A stretch of DNA of 64,000 nucleotides from Nocardia miyunensis NBRC 108239. Its GTDB lineage: Bacteria; Actinomycetota; Actinomycetes; Mycobacteriales; Mycobacteriaceae. The notes beneath the pieces are model-generated. The model was not told the origin of the DNA and searched no databases. It saw only the letters and a list, made by a program, of their open reading frames with translations. Shown one piece after another: positions 34,365 to 43,517 of this stretch; the stretch's first letter is position 1; each line of letters starts with the position of its first letter. A program made the position numbers and the translations under genes. The stretch covers positions 124,001 through 188,000 of the forward strand of contig NZ_BDBQ01000034.1 of assembly GCF_001613065.1 (NCBI RefSeq). The letters are read 5' to 3'.

Positions 34365-34583
34365 TGGGTCCTATCCTCCCGAAGGTTTTCCGCCGAATCT
34401 CGTCTCACGTGATCCGACATCCTCCATACTGCCGAGCCCGCCGAAGAAAATCACCAGGTCACCCGCGATATCAGGGTTAAATCAGGGTATTTCCCGAGGA
34501 TTTCCCACCCGCCGGAGCACGAACAGTCCGGATATCCACCTGCCGAGCGTTTTTCACCACGGGCCGCATCGCACACCGCGCGA

Positions 34584-34740
34584 CTATCGGCCGGCGGCCG
34601 ACTCGACCAGTTGGCGCACCTCGTCGGCGACGAGGTGCGGCTCGCAGTGCAGCACGTAGTGGTGGGAGTCTTCGGCGACGACGTGGCGGTCCTTCCCGCC
34701 ACGCCAGCCCTTCCTCCCCACGATCCCGCCCGCGCGCCGG
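34584..34740 (-). pseudogene. C-terminal remnant of an alpha/beta hydrolase
   Basis: In one leftward frame the sequence reads GRKGWRGGKDRHVVAEDSHHYVLHC and then EPHLVADEVRQLVESAAGR before TAG. This resembles the end of alpha/beta hydrolases, where the catalytic His lies in SHHY and an LVADEVRxLV helix closes the fold. Upstream, a stop in the same frame lies near 34780 and no start or hydrolase core is present. It is probably all that remains of a deleted gene. Confidence 0.5.
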
Positions 34741-34768
34741 AAACACGCCGTCGATCGACAGCCAAAAC

Positions 34769-34787
34769 TAAGCTCAGCCTAACCTAG
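34769..34787. promoter_or_regulatory. Candidate iron box (IdeR/DtxR-type)
   Basis: TAAGCTCAGCCTAACCTAG matches the 19-bp mycobacterial IdeR consensus TTAGGTTAGSCTAACCTAA at 15 positions; the right half is almost perfect. It lies just upstream of the hydrolase remnant on the leftward strand and about 115 nt from the small secreted protein gene's 3-prime end. Confidence 0.5.
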
Positions 34788-34903
34788 TCAGACATACTCT
34801 TCGCTGCCAATGAATTTCCGGAACCGCGGACCCGGCGAATTCCCGGCAACCGATTCGACGGCACGCGGATCGCAATCCACACAGCGCCGTCTGACCCGGC
34901 ATC

Positions 34904-35191
34904 TCACCGAATCATGTTGCGGCGCAGATCAATTCGACTGGCACACACGATGGAGGCGAACTTGGCGATGCCGCCCCAGGTGGTCTGCGCCCGGTGCGCG
35001 GCTTGAAATTCGTTGCCCGCGAGCTGAAAAGTAAGCGGCTGCAAGGCTTTTCCGGACCAGTCCGTCCCGGTGCAGGTGTACGTGTAGCTGATGGACGGTC
35101 GCGCGGCGGCGTCCGGCGCGGCCACCGTCCCGGCCAGTGCCGCCAATCCGGCCAGGGCGATCATTCCGGCAAGGGTTCCTCTGATGCGCAT
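34904..35191 (-). CDS. Small secreted protein, 95 aa
   Basis: The N-terminus MRIRGTLAGMIALAGLAALAGTVAAPDAAA is a classical signal peptide with likely cleavage after ADAA/AARP-type residues near 30. The mature part has two cysteines (SYTYTCTG and IVCAS), enough for one disulphide, and a hydrophilic end. No family recognised. ATG 35191 has GGGAGTGG upstream; longer frames have no coding character. Confidence 0.65.
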   Translation of the reverse strand: MRIRGTLAGMIALAGLAALAGTVAAPDAAARPSISYTYTCTGTDWSGKALQPLTFQLAGNEFQAAHRAQTTWGGIAKFASIVCASRIDLRRNMIR

Positions 35192-35319
35192 GGATTCCAC
35201 TCCCACGACGACGACAACAACCGGCGCAGACCCTACCCGCAGATCGGCCGAAAATCCGGGCGAGCACGCTGGTCGGACACGACACCGAACAGGATCCGCA
35301 CCGCTGGCGTAATCCACGC

Positions 35320-36159
35320 TCATCCGGTCAGCGTCTGTGTCCCCAGGACGGTGATCAGGGCCAGGCGCTCGGCGTCCTCAGTGCCCGGTTCGGCGGTGTA
35401 GATCATGATGCGCAGATCGCTGCCGGTGACCGTGAGAATGTCGCAGTCCAGCGTCACCGGGCCGACCAGCGGATGATCGATGATCTTCGGGGCGGCGTCA
35501 CGGCGGCCGACCGCGCCGGAATCCCAGATCTCGGCGAATCGGGGACTGCCGGTGTGCAGGATGGTGATCAACTCCTGCAACTGACGGTCGGCCGGATAGC
35601 GGGCCGAGGCGGTGCGCAGATCGGTCACCAGCGCGGTCTCGTAGGCGGCGAGGGCTTCCGGGGTGCGGCGGGCATTGGGTCCGGGCCCCAGGAAATGCCG
35701 CCACACACCGTTGCGCCGCACACCGGCCAGCCCGGACTGATCGCCGACCAGCGCCGCATGCTGCGGATTGGCCAGCAGAAGCTGCCAGGTCGCGTCGTAG
35801 ACCGCGACCGGCGTCCCGGTCAGGCGATCCAGTACGCGCTGCACGCTGGCCGTGATGTGGCGCGGGACCAGATCCGGATCCGGCAGCGGCAAACCGGCCA
35901 GCCGGAACAGATGCGCCCGCTCGGTGCCGGACAACCGCAACGCTCGCGCCAGCGCCTCCACCACCTGCGCCGACGGATTCGACGCCCGCCCCTGCTCGAG
36001 GCGGGTGATGTAATCCACCGAGATCCCCGCCAGCAACGCCAATTCCTCACGGCGCAGTCCGGGAGCGCGCCGCCGCTCACCCGCGGGCAGTCCCGCGTGA
36101 CCCGGTTCGAGCCGGTCGCGCCACCGCCGCACCGCCGCGCCGAACTCCGAGGTCGTCAT
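35320..36159 (-). CDS. XRE-family regulator with MmyB-like ligand-binding domain
   Basis: A 279-residue regulator. An XRE helix-turn-helix occupies the first third (LRREELALLAGISVDYITRLEQGR). The MmyB-like domain follows, with PVAVYDATWQLLLANP and the NGVWRHFLGP segment. Such regulators are common next to short-chain dehydrogenase genes, as here: the SDR at 36261 is divergent with about 100 bp between. It probably controls that SDR and itself (inference from arrangement). Confidence 0.85.
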   Translation of the reverse strand: MTTSEFGAAVRRWRDRLEPGHAGLPAGERRRAPGLRREELALLAGISVDYITRLEQGRASNPSAQVVEALARALRLSGTERAHLFRLAGLPLPDPDLVPRHITASVQRVLDRLTGTPVAVYDATWQLLLANPQHAALVGDQSGLAGVRRNGVWRHFLGPGPNARRTPEALAAYETALVTDLRTASARYPADRQLQELITILHTGSPRFAEIWDSGAVGRRDAAPKIIDHPLVGPVTLDCDILTVTGSDLRIMIYTAEPGTEDAERLALITVLGTQTLTG

Positions 36160-36260
36160 GGTTCCAGTCTGCGATATCCGATCGCATCGTGCCTGGTACC
36201 GCCAGTCCCAGGACATACAGACGACTGGCTGTGCGGTTCGGCCGGAGTCAGGCTGGAGCC

Positions 36261-36968
36261 ATGACCACAACACTCATCACCGGAGCGAACAAGGGGATCG
36301 GCCTGGAAACCGCCCGTCGGCTCATCGCCGCCGGGCACACCGTCTACATCGGCGCACGCGATTCCGAGCGGGGCCGCCGGGCGGCCGAGCAGATCGGTGC
36401 GCGCCTGGTACAGCTGGACGTCACCGACGACGCCTCGGTCGCCGCCGCGGCGAAGACCGTTGAGGCCGACGGCGGGCTGGACGTGCTGATCAACAACGCG
36501 GGCGTCGAGACCCGCGGTCCGGACAACAGCGTGCCCGGCGCGGGCGAGACGACCGGCGAGATGATCCGAGAAGTGTTCGACACCAACGTATTCGGCGTCG
36601 TCCGGGTGATGCACGCCTTCCTCCCGCTGCTGGCGCGCTCGGCCGCGCCGGTGGTGGTGAATCTGGGCAGCGGCCTGGGCTCGCTCGCCGCCGCCTCGAC
36701 TCCCGGCACTCCCACCCACGCCTATCCCGGCCTGGCCTACCCGACGTCCAAGACCGCGGTCAACATGCTCACCGTGCAGTACGCCAAGGCATTCCCGGCC
36801 ATGCGGATCAACGTCGTCGAACCCGGTTACACCGCAACCGATCTGAACGGCCACTCCGGCCACCAGACCGTCGAGCAGGCCGCCGAGATCGTCGTGCGCA
36901 TGGCCCAGACCCCGCCCGACGGCCCGACCGGGAGTTACTTCGACATCTCCGGACCGCTGCCCTGGTGA
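36261..36968 (+). CDS. Short-chain dehydrogenase/reductase
   Basis: A 235-residue classical SDR. TGANKGIGLETA is the cofactor loop (TGxxxGIG), NNAGV the structural motif and YPTSK the active-site YxxxK with the preceding Ser. It would reduce a carbonyl with NADPH; the R residue after the second strand (GARDSERGRR) suggests NADP preference. ATG 36261 has GGAG 2-6 nt upstream. It is divergent from the MmyB-type regulator. Confidence 0.87.
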   Translation: MTTTLITGANKGIGLETARRLIAAGHTVYIGARDSERGRRAAEQIGARLVQLDVTDDASVAAAAKTVEADGGLDVLINNAGVETRGPDNSVPGAGETTGEMIREVFDTNVFGVVRVMHAFLPLLARSAAPVVVNLGSGLGSLAAASTPGTPTHAYPGLAYPTSKTAVNMLTVQYAKAFPAMRINVVEPGYTATDLNGHSGHQTVEQAAEIVVRMAQTPPDGPTGSYFDISGPLPW

Positions 36969-37032
36969 TCGGCCGGGGCACTTCATCCCGAGGCGCGCCC
37001 CTGCTCGTAGATCGGCCGTGACGAGGCGCATC

Positions 37033-37941
37033 TCACGAAAGGTCCCGGCGCAGGTCCGCGAGCAGCGCGAGGGTGCGGGTGCGGTCCCGCGCGTCACCGG
37101 CGAGGCTGATCAGCAGATCCGTCACACCGGCCGACGCGTAGGCCCGCAGCCCCTCGGCCACCGCTGTCTCCGAGCCGATCACCGCGGTCTGATGCACGCC
37201 GGCCAACGCCTGAAGTGCCAGTAGCGCACGGTAATTGGCCAGATCCGACGCGACGGCGGTCCTTTCGGCCACCTGCCGCGAGACCCCCACGGGATCGGCG
37301 GCGGCAGCGGCGGTGACGAGGGCGGCGATTCTCGGTCGCGGCCGGTTCGCCGCGCGAGCCGCCTCGGTGAGCCGGGGTGCGATATTCGTCGCGATGAATT
37401 CCGCTGTGGTCCAGACGGTTACGATGCCGTCGACGGTCGATCCGGCCAGCTCCAGCATTGCCGGACGCAATGCGGACAGCAGCACCGGCGGCGCTTCGGC
37501 ATGCGGAACCTCCACCACGGCGGTCGATTTCAGCGTCTCACCGGCGAATTCGATACTCTCCCCGCGCAGCAGCGGCAGTAGCGCACCGAGATATTCGCGC
37601 ACGTGCCGGACGGGCCGCTCGGGCGATGCTCCGTAAACCTTCTCCACCACCGCCGCATGACTCGGCCCGACGCCGAGCACCAGCCGTCCGCCGGTTGCCG
37701 CCGCCACGGTCAGCGCCTGCTGCGCCAGGGCCACCGGATGCCGTGAGTAGGTCGGCACCACGGCCGTGATCACTTCCAGGCCGGGAGCCTCGCGACCGGC
37801 CACTCCGGCGAGGGTGAGCACGTCCCAGCCCAGCACCTGGTTGAAGGACACGCTGTCGAGTCCCAGCTCGCCCGCCGCCCGCACCGTGGCGAGTATCTCC
37901 TCGAATGGGGGTGTGCCGCCGACGTTCACGCCTATGTGCAT
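37033..37941 (-). CDS. LLM-class flavin-dependent (probably F420) oxidoreductase
   Basis: A 302-residue luciferase-like TIM-barrel protein. MHIGVNVGG, GRLVLGVGPSHAAVVEKVYG and the PVRHVREYLGALLPLLRGE helix are typical of F420-dependent LLM enzymes of actinobacteria. AGGAGGAGG precedes the ATG at 37941. It is divergent from an HxlR regulator gene, a common pairing. The substrate is unknown. Confidence 0.85.
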   Translation of the reverse strand: MHIGVNVGGTPPFEEILATVRAAGELGLDSVSFNQVLGWDVLTLAGVAGREAPGLEVITAVVPTYSRHPVALAQQALTVAAATGGRLVLGVGPSHAAVVEKVYGASPERPVRHVREYLGALLPLLRGESIEFAGETLKSTAVVEVPHAEAPPVLLSALRPAMLELAGSTVDGIVTVWTTAEFIATNIAPRLTEAARAANRPRPRIAALVTAAAAADPVGVSRQVAERTAVASDLANYRALLALQALAGVHQTAVIGSETAVAEGLRAYASAGVTDLLISLAGDARDRTRTLALLADLRRDLS

Positions 37942-38112
37942 GTTCCTCCTCCTCACCGAGCCCTCCGCGCGCCACGTCGCATTCGTCCCGGTCCGCACGA
38001 ACCGGCGAACGGTCACGGATTTCGCGCATCCGGCGTCCAACTGGACGGGGGCCCGTCCTGTATCAGCGACCATGGTGGTGTCGGTTCAGCACGAGCGGAA
38101 GAAGGCACTTTC

Positions 38113-38505
38113 GTGTACCGGAGTCACATTGATGTACCTGTCCTGATCAGCCAGGCATGCCCGGTCGCCGAGGTGATCGATCACGTACGCGGCAAATGGA
38201 GTATCAGCATCCTGACCGCGGCCGCACAGGGCCCGGTCCGCTTCGCCGACCTGCATCGCGCCATGTCCGGAATCAGCCGCCGAATGCTGACGCTCAAACT
38301 CCGCAGGCTCGAACGCGACGGCCTGCTGACGCGCACGGTCCATCCCACAATCCCGCCACGCGTCGAATACGCCCTCACCGACATCGCGACCGAACTACTC
38401 GACTCCCTACAGGGCCTCACCGCATGGGCCACTCGCAATCGCGACGCCGTAGCCACCGCCCGCACCGCCTACGACCGGGAACACGGAACCATCACCGAGG
38501 AGTAG
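38113..38505 (+). CDS. HxlR family transcriptional regulator
   Basis: A 130-residue HxlR winged-helix regulator. QACPVAEVIDHVRGKWSISIL carries the conserved early Cys and GKW, ISRRMLTLKLRRLERDGLL the recognition helix, and PPRVEYALTD the wing. Members sense reactive electrophiles or aldehydes through the N-terminal Cys. GTG 38113 was chosen because GAAGG lies 7 nt upstream. Likely controls the divergent LLM oxidoreductase (inference). Confidence 0.85.
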   Translation: MYRSHIDVPVLISQACPVAEVIDHVRGKWSISILTAAAQGPVRFADLHRAMSGISRRMLTLKLRRLERDGLLTRTVHPTIPPRVEYALTDIATELLDSLQGLTAWATRNRDAVATARTAYDREHGTITEE

Positions 38506-38909
38506 CCACCCCGGCGGTGCGGACCACAACCCGAGTGGCCGGTGGCCTTCCGCAATCGGTTGCCCCGACCGGAAGCCACCTGCGGACACTCCGGGCCATC
38601 CGCAAACCCTTGTGGCGCAGCAGCTCTCAACAGAACCTGGAGACCACCCAGGAAGCCGGTCGGCGCCGGACTCGGTTGCATCGCAGCCGCGCACGAGCCG
38701 GTTACAACTACGAGAAACCATTACAGCGAAGGCAATCCGGCGGCATCCTTGCTCGAACAGAACCGAGCGCAACCCGCGAAAACGGCTGCCACCGAGATCG
38801 GCCGATGCCTGAGTCCGATGACACCAGCCGCGTGACGAACGGGCCTTGCTGCGAGACACATTGCGGCACGGGGAAATCGATGCCGATCCCGCTCGAACAG
38901 GACCGCGAA
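38506..38909. repeat. Non-coding interval with a decayed copy of the neighbouring gene end
   Basis: No gene is seen in these 404 bp. The stretch 38751-38816 matches 38891-38956 at 50 of 66 positions (offset 140 bp). The second copy covers the last codons and stop of the gene at 38910, so the first is a degenerate partial duplication. Confidence 0.55.
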
Positions 38910-39824
38910 CTAGCCGCGGAAACGGCTGTCCGCGAGATCGGTCAGCGCCTGCGCCCAGCTGTCCAAGCGGTCGGCGGACTCGCGCAGATTCAGTAGGGCC
39001 CAATCGGTTTCGGACAGGACCGCGGCGGATTCGGGGACCGCGAGAATACGGCCCGCGGCGGCGACGAGGGCCTCGTATTCGGTGACGCCCACATCCAGCC
39101 GGGACGTCACGGCACGAACCTGACCGGGCAGGTCCAGGCCGGGGATCGAATCGCCTTCGCCCACAAGCTCGGCCGTCTTCTCCATGGCCACGATATCCGC
39201 GGCCAGCGCGTGCAGGGCCGCGGCGCAAGACGCCGCGGTCTCGACGGTGTCGGTGAGGTCCTCGGCGGGCATCCGGCCGCCCTGCGCGATCCGGTCGCTG
39301 AGGGCGTGCAGCGCCGCCTCGGCGCGCACCAGGCGAGCGATCGGCCCGCGCGCCGCCGACCGGACCGGCGGCAGGCGACGCGGCACGAATGCGGCCTGCG
39401 GCAACGGATTTCGACGAATTTGCAGATAATTCCGGGTAGTCACGGCGGCCCCGGTCACCATGGCCGCCGCACCGCTGCCCAGGACGATCACCGCCCAGGC
39501 CGGAGCCGAGACGACCACCAGACCCGCCGCGCCCAGGGCGGTGATTCCGGAGGCGGCGCTCCAGCGCAGACTGCGTCGCCGCGCGCGTCGGCGGCGGCGC
39601 AGTTCCCGCTCACGCGGGTCGGCCCAGGCGCGCACGGCGTGCATCGCGGTTTCCCCGGCCTCGCGCAGGGTCTCCGGCAGCCGCCGCGCCCGGTCCAGCT
39701 GTTCGGGCTCGAGCCCGGACTGCGACAACACTTCTCGCACCACCCGGGAGCGAATCGCTCCGGACGACCGGCCGCGGGCACGGCCTGTCGCAGGCTCGTC
39801 GGCGGCCTGCGATCTCCCCATCAC
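38910..39824 (-). CDS. Rv2743c-like membrane protein of the ClgR-PspA system
   Basis: A 304-residue protein in the place of M. tuberculosis Rv2743c, which anchors PspA to the membrane. An Arg-rich region (RERELRRRRRARRRSLRW, about 72-89) precedes a hydrophobic hairpin (about 93-130), followed by a long helical C-terminal half. It lies 38 nt after pspA, so the order clgR-pspA-Rv2743c is kept. GTG 39824 has GAGAGG 7 nt upstream; ATG 39821 is equally possible. Confidence 0.82.
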   Translation of the reverse strand: MMGRSQAADEPATGRARGRSSGAIRSRVVREVLSQSGLEPEQLDRARRLPETLREAGETAMHAVRAWADPRERELRRRRRARRRSLRWSAASGITALGAAGLVVVSAPAWAVIVLGSGAAAMVTGAAVTTRNYLQIRRNPLPQAAFVPRRLPPVRSAARGPIARLVRAEAALHALSDRIAQGGRMPAEDLTDTVETAASCAAALHALAADIVAMEKTAELVGEGDSIPGLDLPGQVRAVTSRLDVGVTEYEALVAAAGRILAVPESAAVLSETDWALLNLRESADRLDSWAQALTDLADSRFRG

Positions 39825-39862
39825 CTCGATGCCTCTCGAACTTCGACGGACTCGCCGCGCGA

Positions 39863-40690
39863 CTACTGCTGAGCGGCCTGGCCCGGGTTGGCCTGCGGCT
39901 GCGCGGCGGCCGGGTTCGAGGCCGGGGCGGCGACCTGCGGGGTGGCATCGCCGGAGGTCAGCGAATCACCGCGCATCGAGGCCCGGATCTGCTCGAGCCG
40001 ACTGTGCCCGGCCATCTGCACGCTGGCCTGCTGCACCTCCATCATGCGGCCCTGCACCGAGTTACCGGCCAGCTCGGCCGCGCCCAGCGCATTGGCGTAC
40101 CGGCGCTCGATCTTCTCCCGCACCGCGTCCAGACTCGGCGTGCTGCCCGGGGCGGACAGCGTCGAATCCATCCGCTGCAGCGAGGCGGACACCTGCTCCT
40201 GCATCTTGGCCTGCTCGAGCTGGCTGAGCAGCTTGGTGCGCTCGGCGACCTTCTGCTGCAACAGCATCGCGTTCTGCTCGACGGCCTTCTTGGCCTGCGC
40301 GGCGGCCTGCAGCGACTGGTCGTGCAGCACCTTCAGGTCCTCGACCGACTGCTCGGCGGTGACCAGCTGCGCGGCGAATGCCTCGGCCGCGTTGGTGTAC
40401 TGGATCGCCTTGTCGGTGTCACCGGCCGTGGTGGCCTGATCGGCGAGCATGACCGCCTGGCGGGCGTTGGAGTTGAGCTTCTCCACCTCGTCCAGCTGAC
40501 GGTTCAGCTTCATCTCCAGCTGACGCTGGTTTCCGATCACCGACGCGGCCTGCTGCGACAGTGCCTGGTGCTGCCGCTGAGCCTCCTCGATGGCCTGCTG
40601 GATCTGGACCTTCGGATCCGCGTGCTCCTCGATCTTGGAGTCGAAGAGGGCCATCAGGTACTTCCAGGCCTTGACGAACGGATTAGCCAT
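39863..40690 (-). CDS. pspA: PspA/IM30 family envelope stress protein
   Basis: A 275-residue PspA/IM30 homologue. [37 protein letters not shown] is the amphipathic membrane-binding helix and first coiled-coil, and the central 40-190 region is all coiled coil with many Gln and Ala. The Ala/Pro/Gln-rich tail (from about 240) is an actinobacterial addition. PspA oligomers protect the cell membrane and in mycobacteria restrain ClgR. ATG 40690 starts the conserved helix directly. It follows clgR by about 220 nt. Confidence 0.92.
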   Translation of the reverse strand: MANPFVKAWKYLMALFDSKIEEHADPKVQIQQAIEEAQRQHQALSQQAASVIGNQRQLEMKLNRQLDEVEKLNSNARQAVMLADQATTAGDTDKAIQYTNAAEAFAAQLVTAEQSVEDLKVLHDQSLQAAAQAKKAVEQNAMLLQQKVAERTKLLSQLEQAKMQEQVSASLQRMDSTLSAPGSTPSLDAVREKIERRYANALGAAELAGNSVQGRMMEVQQASVQMAGHSRLEQIRASMRGDSLTSGDATPQVAAPASNPAAAQPQANPGQAAQQ

Positions 40691-40909
40691 CGATTGATCC
40701 CGCCTCCATCTGACGCGCCGCGCTCCAACGCGACTGTGGTGCGCGACCGTCACGCACCCCTGTGGTACCTATCCTCCATTGCCCGGCGCCCCGGGCGTGG
40801 AAACTCGCCCGGGACCGATGCCCATTAGAGAATCTATCCGTTTCCGTTCCGTCGCACAGCCTCGTCGATACCGATCACATACCTTTGCCGATCGAATAAC
40901 TCCCCCGAG

Positions 40910-41314
40910 TCAATTCGCCTGGACGAGGACCAGCTTGTCGGCGGTGGGCGCGGGGATGACGATCCTGGTCTCACCCGGAATCCGGGCGAACGCCGACGGC
41001 GCGGGGACAGCCGCGGAATCGGCCGGTGCGGCGGCGTGTTCGGCCACCGCCGGGTCGCGCTGGGCCCGCGTGGCGGCGAGATCGTCCGCCGCCATCGTGA
41101 TGCTCACATCGGACAGCACCTCCGACAACGGCACGTCCAGGGCCTGGCAGATCGACGCCAGCAGCTCGCTGGACGCCTCCTTGCGGCCGCGCTCCACCTC
41201 GGACAGATATCCCAGACTCACCCGGGCGGACGTCGACACCTCGCGCAGGGTCCGGCTCTGGGCGATCCGAGCACGCCGCAAACTATCTCCGATTGCCTCT
41301 CGCAGCAGCGTCAT
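40910..41314 (-). CDS. clgR: ClgR transcriptional regulator
   Basis: A 134-residue XRE-type activator. The helix-turn-helix spans about 20-48 ([26 protein letters not shown]), very close to mycobacterial and corynebacterial ClgR, which activate clp protease and pspA genes. The C-terminal half is Ala/Pro-rich and ends [17 protein letters not shown]; in relatives the end is a Clp degradation tag. AGGAG lies 6 nt before ATG 41314. A sigma-E-like promoter lies 45 nt upstream of the start. Confidence 0.92.
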   Translation of the reverse strand: MTLLREAIGDSLRRARIAQSRTLREVSTSARVSLGYLSEVERGRKEASSELLASICQALDVPLSEVLSDVSITMAADDLAATRAQRDPAVAEHAAAPADSAAVPAPSAFARIPGETRIVIPAPTADKLVLVQAN

Positions 41315-41361
41315 CTCGTTCTCCTAACGGTTCATGCCTGGCCGGAACCGAGCCTATGCAA

Positions 41362-41392
41362 GTGACAACGTCACATGCCCTCGCCTGGTTCC
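41362..41392 (-). promoter_or_regulatory. Sigma-E-like promoter of clgR-pspA with overlapping palindrome
   Basis: On the leftward strand GGAAC (41392-41388) and GTTG (41369-41366) are separated so that GGAAC-N18-GTT is met exactly, the ECF sigma-E/H pattern of mycobacteria. The expected start is near 41359, about 45 nt before the ATG. A perfect GTGAC-aac-GTCAC repeat (41362-41374) covers the -10 element. Confidence 0.6.
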
Positions 41393-41464
41393 CATCGGTG
41401 GCCGCTGGCTCGCCGGTGATCCGGCGTCACGAGCGCGACGCCGACCGGGCCCGCGCCGACTCGC

Positions 41465-42016
41465 TCATCCCCCGCCCAGGCCGCGAGCGAGTTCGGTCAC
41501 GGCCGCGTGCACCGCTCCCAATCTGATCGTCCACCGGTCACCGGCCAGTTTCAACCGCAAAACCTCGGTACTCTCCGGACCCGACACGCCCAGGAACACC
41601 GTGCCGACCGCATGCCCGTCCTGGGAATCGGGCCCGGCCACCCCGGTCAGGCCGATCCCCCAGTCCGCCCCGCAGACCCGTCGCGCCCCCGCCGCGAGCT
41701 GTTCGGCGGTTCCGGCCGCCACCGGCCCCTCGGTGGCAAGGAGGTGCTCGTCCACCCCGGCCAGCGTGTGTTTGAGGTCGGTTGCGTAGACGATCAGGCC
41801 CCCGCGCAGCACCGCGCTGGCGCCGGGCACACCCGCGATCGTCGCCGACAGCAAGCCCGCGGTGAGCGATTCGGCCGTCGCGACCGTGGCGCGGGCGGTA
41901 AGCAGGCGTCGCACCAGATCAGCGGCCGGGACCATGGCGGTCAACGGATCGATACTCGCCGGACTCGCCCCCGCGGACTCGGCGGTCGACGGCTCGATGG
42001 ACGCAGGATCAGACAT
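41465..42016 (-). CDS. CinA C-terminal-domain protein (nicotinamide-nucleotide amidase-like)
   Basis: A 183-residue single-domain CinA family protein. AESLTAGLLSATIAGVPGASAVLRGG is the conserved opening, and WGIGLTGVAGPDSQDGHAVGTV the second signature. These enzymes (PncC) hydrolyse NMN to nicotinate mononucleotide. It lacks the N-terminal MoCF domain of full CinA. About 25 Ser/Pro-rich residues precede the domain. It lies between clgR and pgsA, as in several related genomes. Confidence 0.85.
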   Translation of the reverse strand: MSDPASIEPSTAESAGASPASIDPLTAMVPAADLVRRLLTARATVATAESLTAGLLSATIAGVPGASAVLRGGLIVYATDLKHTLAGVDEHLLATEGPVAAGTAEQLAAGARRVCGADWGIGLTGVAGPDSQDGHAVGTVFLGVSGPESTEVLRLKLAGDRWTIRLGAVHAAVTELARGLGGG

Positions 42017-42136
42017 CGGAGACCTCGGTCGTCTTCAGCTCGATCCGCGCAAACCCGGTCCGCACGGGCGCACTCCTCGCAGGCTCGATGTCGGCGAAGC
42101 GAGTCTGCGCGGGCTCGGTTGTCGCCAGCCGCGCTG

Positions 42137-42826
42137 TCATCTGGACTTGGCCGTACGCGACCACAGGCGGGCGGCCTGCACGATGTAATCCAGACCGGTC
42201 ACGACCGTCAACGCGACGGCTACGTACATCAACCACAGCCCCCCGGTGGCGAACGCGCCCGACAGCGGCAGCAGCAATACCGCGATGGCCAGCGACTGCA
42301 CCAACGTCTTGAGCTTGCCGCCACGACCCGCGGGAATCACCCCGCGTCGGACGACGGCCAGGCGCAGCAGCGTGATTCCGATCTCACGGGCACAGATCAC
42401 CAGCGTGATCCACCAGGCCAGATCCCCCAGCGCCGACAACCCGATCAGCGCCGCGCCGATCAGCGCCTTGTCGGCGATCGGATCGGCGAGTTTGCCGAAA
42501 TCGGTGACCAGACCGTATTTACGGGCCACCTGGCCGTCGATGCGGTCGGTGATGGCCGCGATCCCGAACAGCGCCGCGGCCAGAATCCGCCAGCCGGTAT
42601 CGTGCCCGGTCCCGGTGAACAGCGCCACCAGGAACAACGGCACGATCAGAATCCGCAGCACGGTGAGAATGTTGGCGATGTTCAGCACCGGCACCGCGGC
42701 CGGTTCGGTGCTCGGCACCGCCGGAGCCGGTACCAGATTCGGCCGCGAACGGGGAGTCTCGGCCCGGGGGCTCAGCGAGTCCGGCCAGCCGCCGTCCATA
42801 TCGTCGCTCTGCACGCTCACCGGCAC
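42137..42826 (-). CDS. pgsA: CDP-diacylglycerol-glycerol-3-phosphate 3-phosphatidyltransferase (PgsA)
   Basis: A 229-residue membrane enzyme of phosphatidylglycerol synthesis. The CDP-alcohol phosphotransferase signature DGQVARKYGLVTDFGKLADP (D-G-x2-A-R-x8-G-x3-D-x3-D) is complete. At least five membrane spans follow the roughly 45-residue cytoplasmic start. It corresponds in position to Rv2746c (pgsA3) of M. tuberculosis, divergent from argA. Confidence 0.9.
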   Translation of the reverse strand: MPVSVQSDDMDGGWPDSLSPRAETPRSRPNLVPAPAVPSTEPAAVPVLNIANILTVLRILIVPLFLVALFTGTGHDTGWRILAAALFGIAAITDRIDGQVARKYGLVTDFGKLADPIADKALIGAALIGLSALGDLAWWITLVICAREIGITLLRLAVVRRGVIPAGRGGKLKTLVQSLAIAVLLLPLSGAFATGGLWLMYVAVALTVVTGLDYIVQAARLWSRTAKSR

Positions 42827-42927
42827 CCTCGTCCGGGGCGGGCCCGGAAAACCTCGGGCGAGCGGGCGGAGTGGATGTGCGGCACCACACCAGACTATCG
42901 GTACCGAACCCGACTAATGTGCACCCC

Positions 42928-43470
42928 ATGACGACACGGGCGACACACAGCGGTTCGAGTGACGGGACGGTGGCGAACGCCCCGACCGTGCGCCGCGCCC
43001 GTACGTCGGACGTGCCCACGATCAAGTCCCTGGTCGACGTGTACGCCGGGCGAATCCTGCTGGAGAAGAACCTGGTCACCCTCTACGAGGCCGTCCAGGA
43101 ATTCTGGGTCGCCGAACTGGACGGCGAGTTGATCGGATGTGGCGCATTGCACGTGCTGTGGGCCGATCTGGGCGAGGTCCGCACCGTCGCGGTGCATCCG
43201 AGCGTCAAGGGCAAGGGCGTCGGCCGCCTGATCGTCGATCAGCTGATCGCGACCGCGCGGGAGTTGCAGTTGCGACGGCTGTTCGTGCTGACCTTCGAGG
43301 TGCCGTTCTTCGAGCGGCACGGTTTCGCCGAGATCGACGGGACGCCGGTGACCGCGGAGGTATTCGCCGAGATGTGCCGCTCGTACGACACCGGCGTCGC
43401 GGAATTCCTGGACCTGAGCTACGTCAAGCCCAACACCCTCGGCAATACTCGTATGCTGCTGAACCTCTGA
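42928..43470 (+). CDS. argA: Amino-acid N-acetyltransferase (Rv2747-type ArgA)
   Basis: A 180-residue GNAT enzyme that makes N-acetylglutamate for arginine synthesis. It closely follows Rv2747: VRRARTSDVPTIKSLVDVYAG, LLEKNLVTLYEAVQEFWVAE, the acetyl-CoA loop KGKGVG and the end DLSYVKPNTLGNTRMLL. ATG 42928 begins after an unconserved stretch. The gene is divergent from pgsA as in mycobacteria. Its last codons lie in a 14-bp tandem duplication. Confidence 0.92.
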   Translation: MTTRATHSGSSDGTVANAPTVRRARTSDVPTIKSLVDVYAGRILLEKNLVTLYEAVQEFWVAELDGELIGCGALHVLWADLGEVRTVAVHPSVKGKGVGRLIVDQLIATARELQLRRLFVLTFEVPFFERHGFAEIDGTPVTAEVFAEMCRSYDTGVAEFLDLSYVKPNTLGNTRMLLNL

Positions 43471-43488
43471 AATTGAACCTCTGAAATT
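43461..43488 (+). repeat. Perfect 14-bp tandem duplication across the argA stop
   Basis: GAACCTCTGAAATT occurs twice back to back. The first copy contains the last argA codons and TGA, so the second repeats the stop region downstream. Confidence 0.9.
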
Positions 43489-43517
43489 TTTCCCCACCGA
43501 ACGCCCCGGGAGTCACC

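Noticed and set aside
36159..36261. A promoter assignment between the MmyB-type regulator and the SDR
   Set aside because: No clear -35/-10 pair or inverted repeat could be fixed in these 100 bp by eye.
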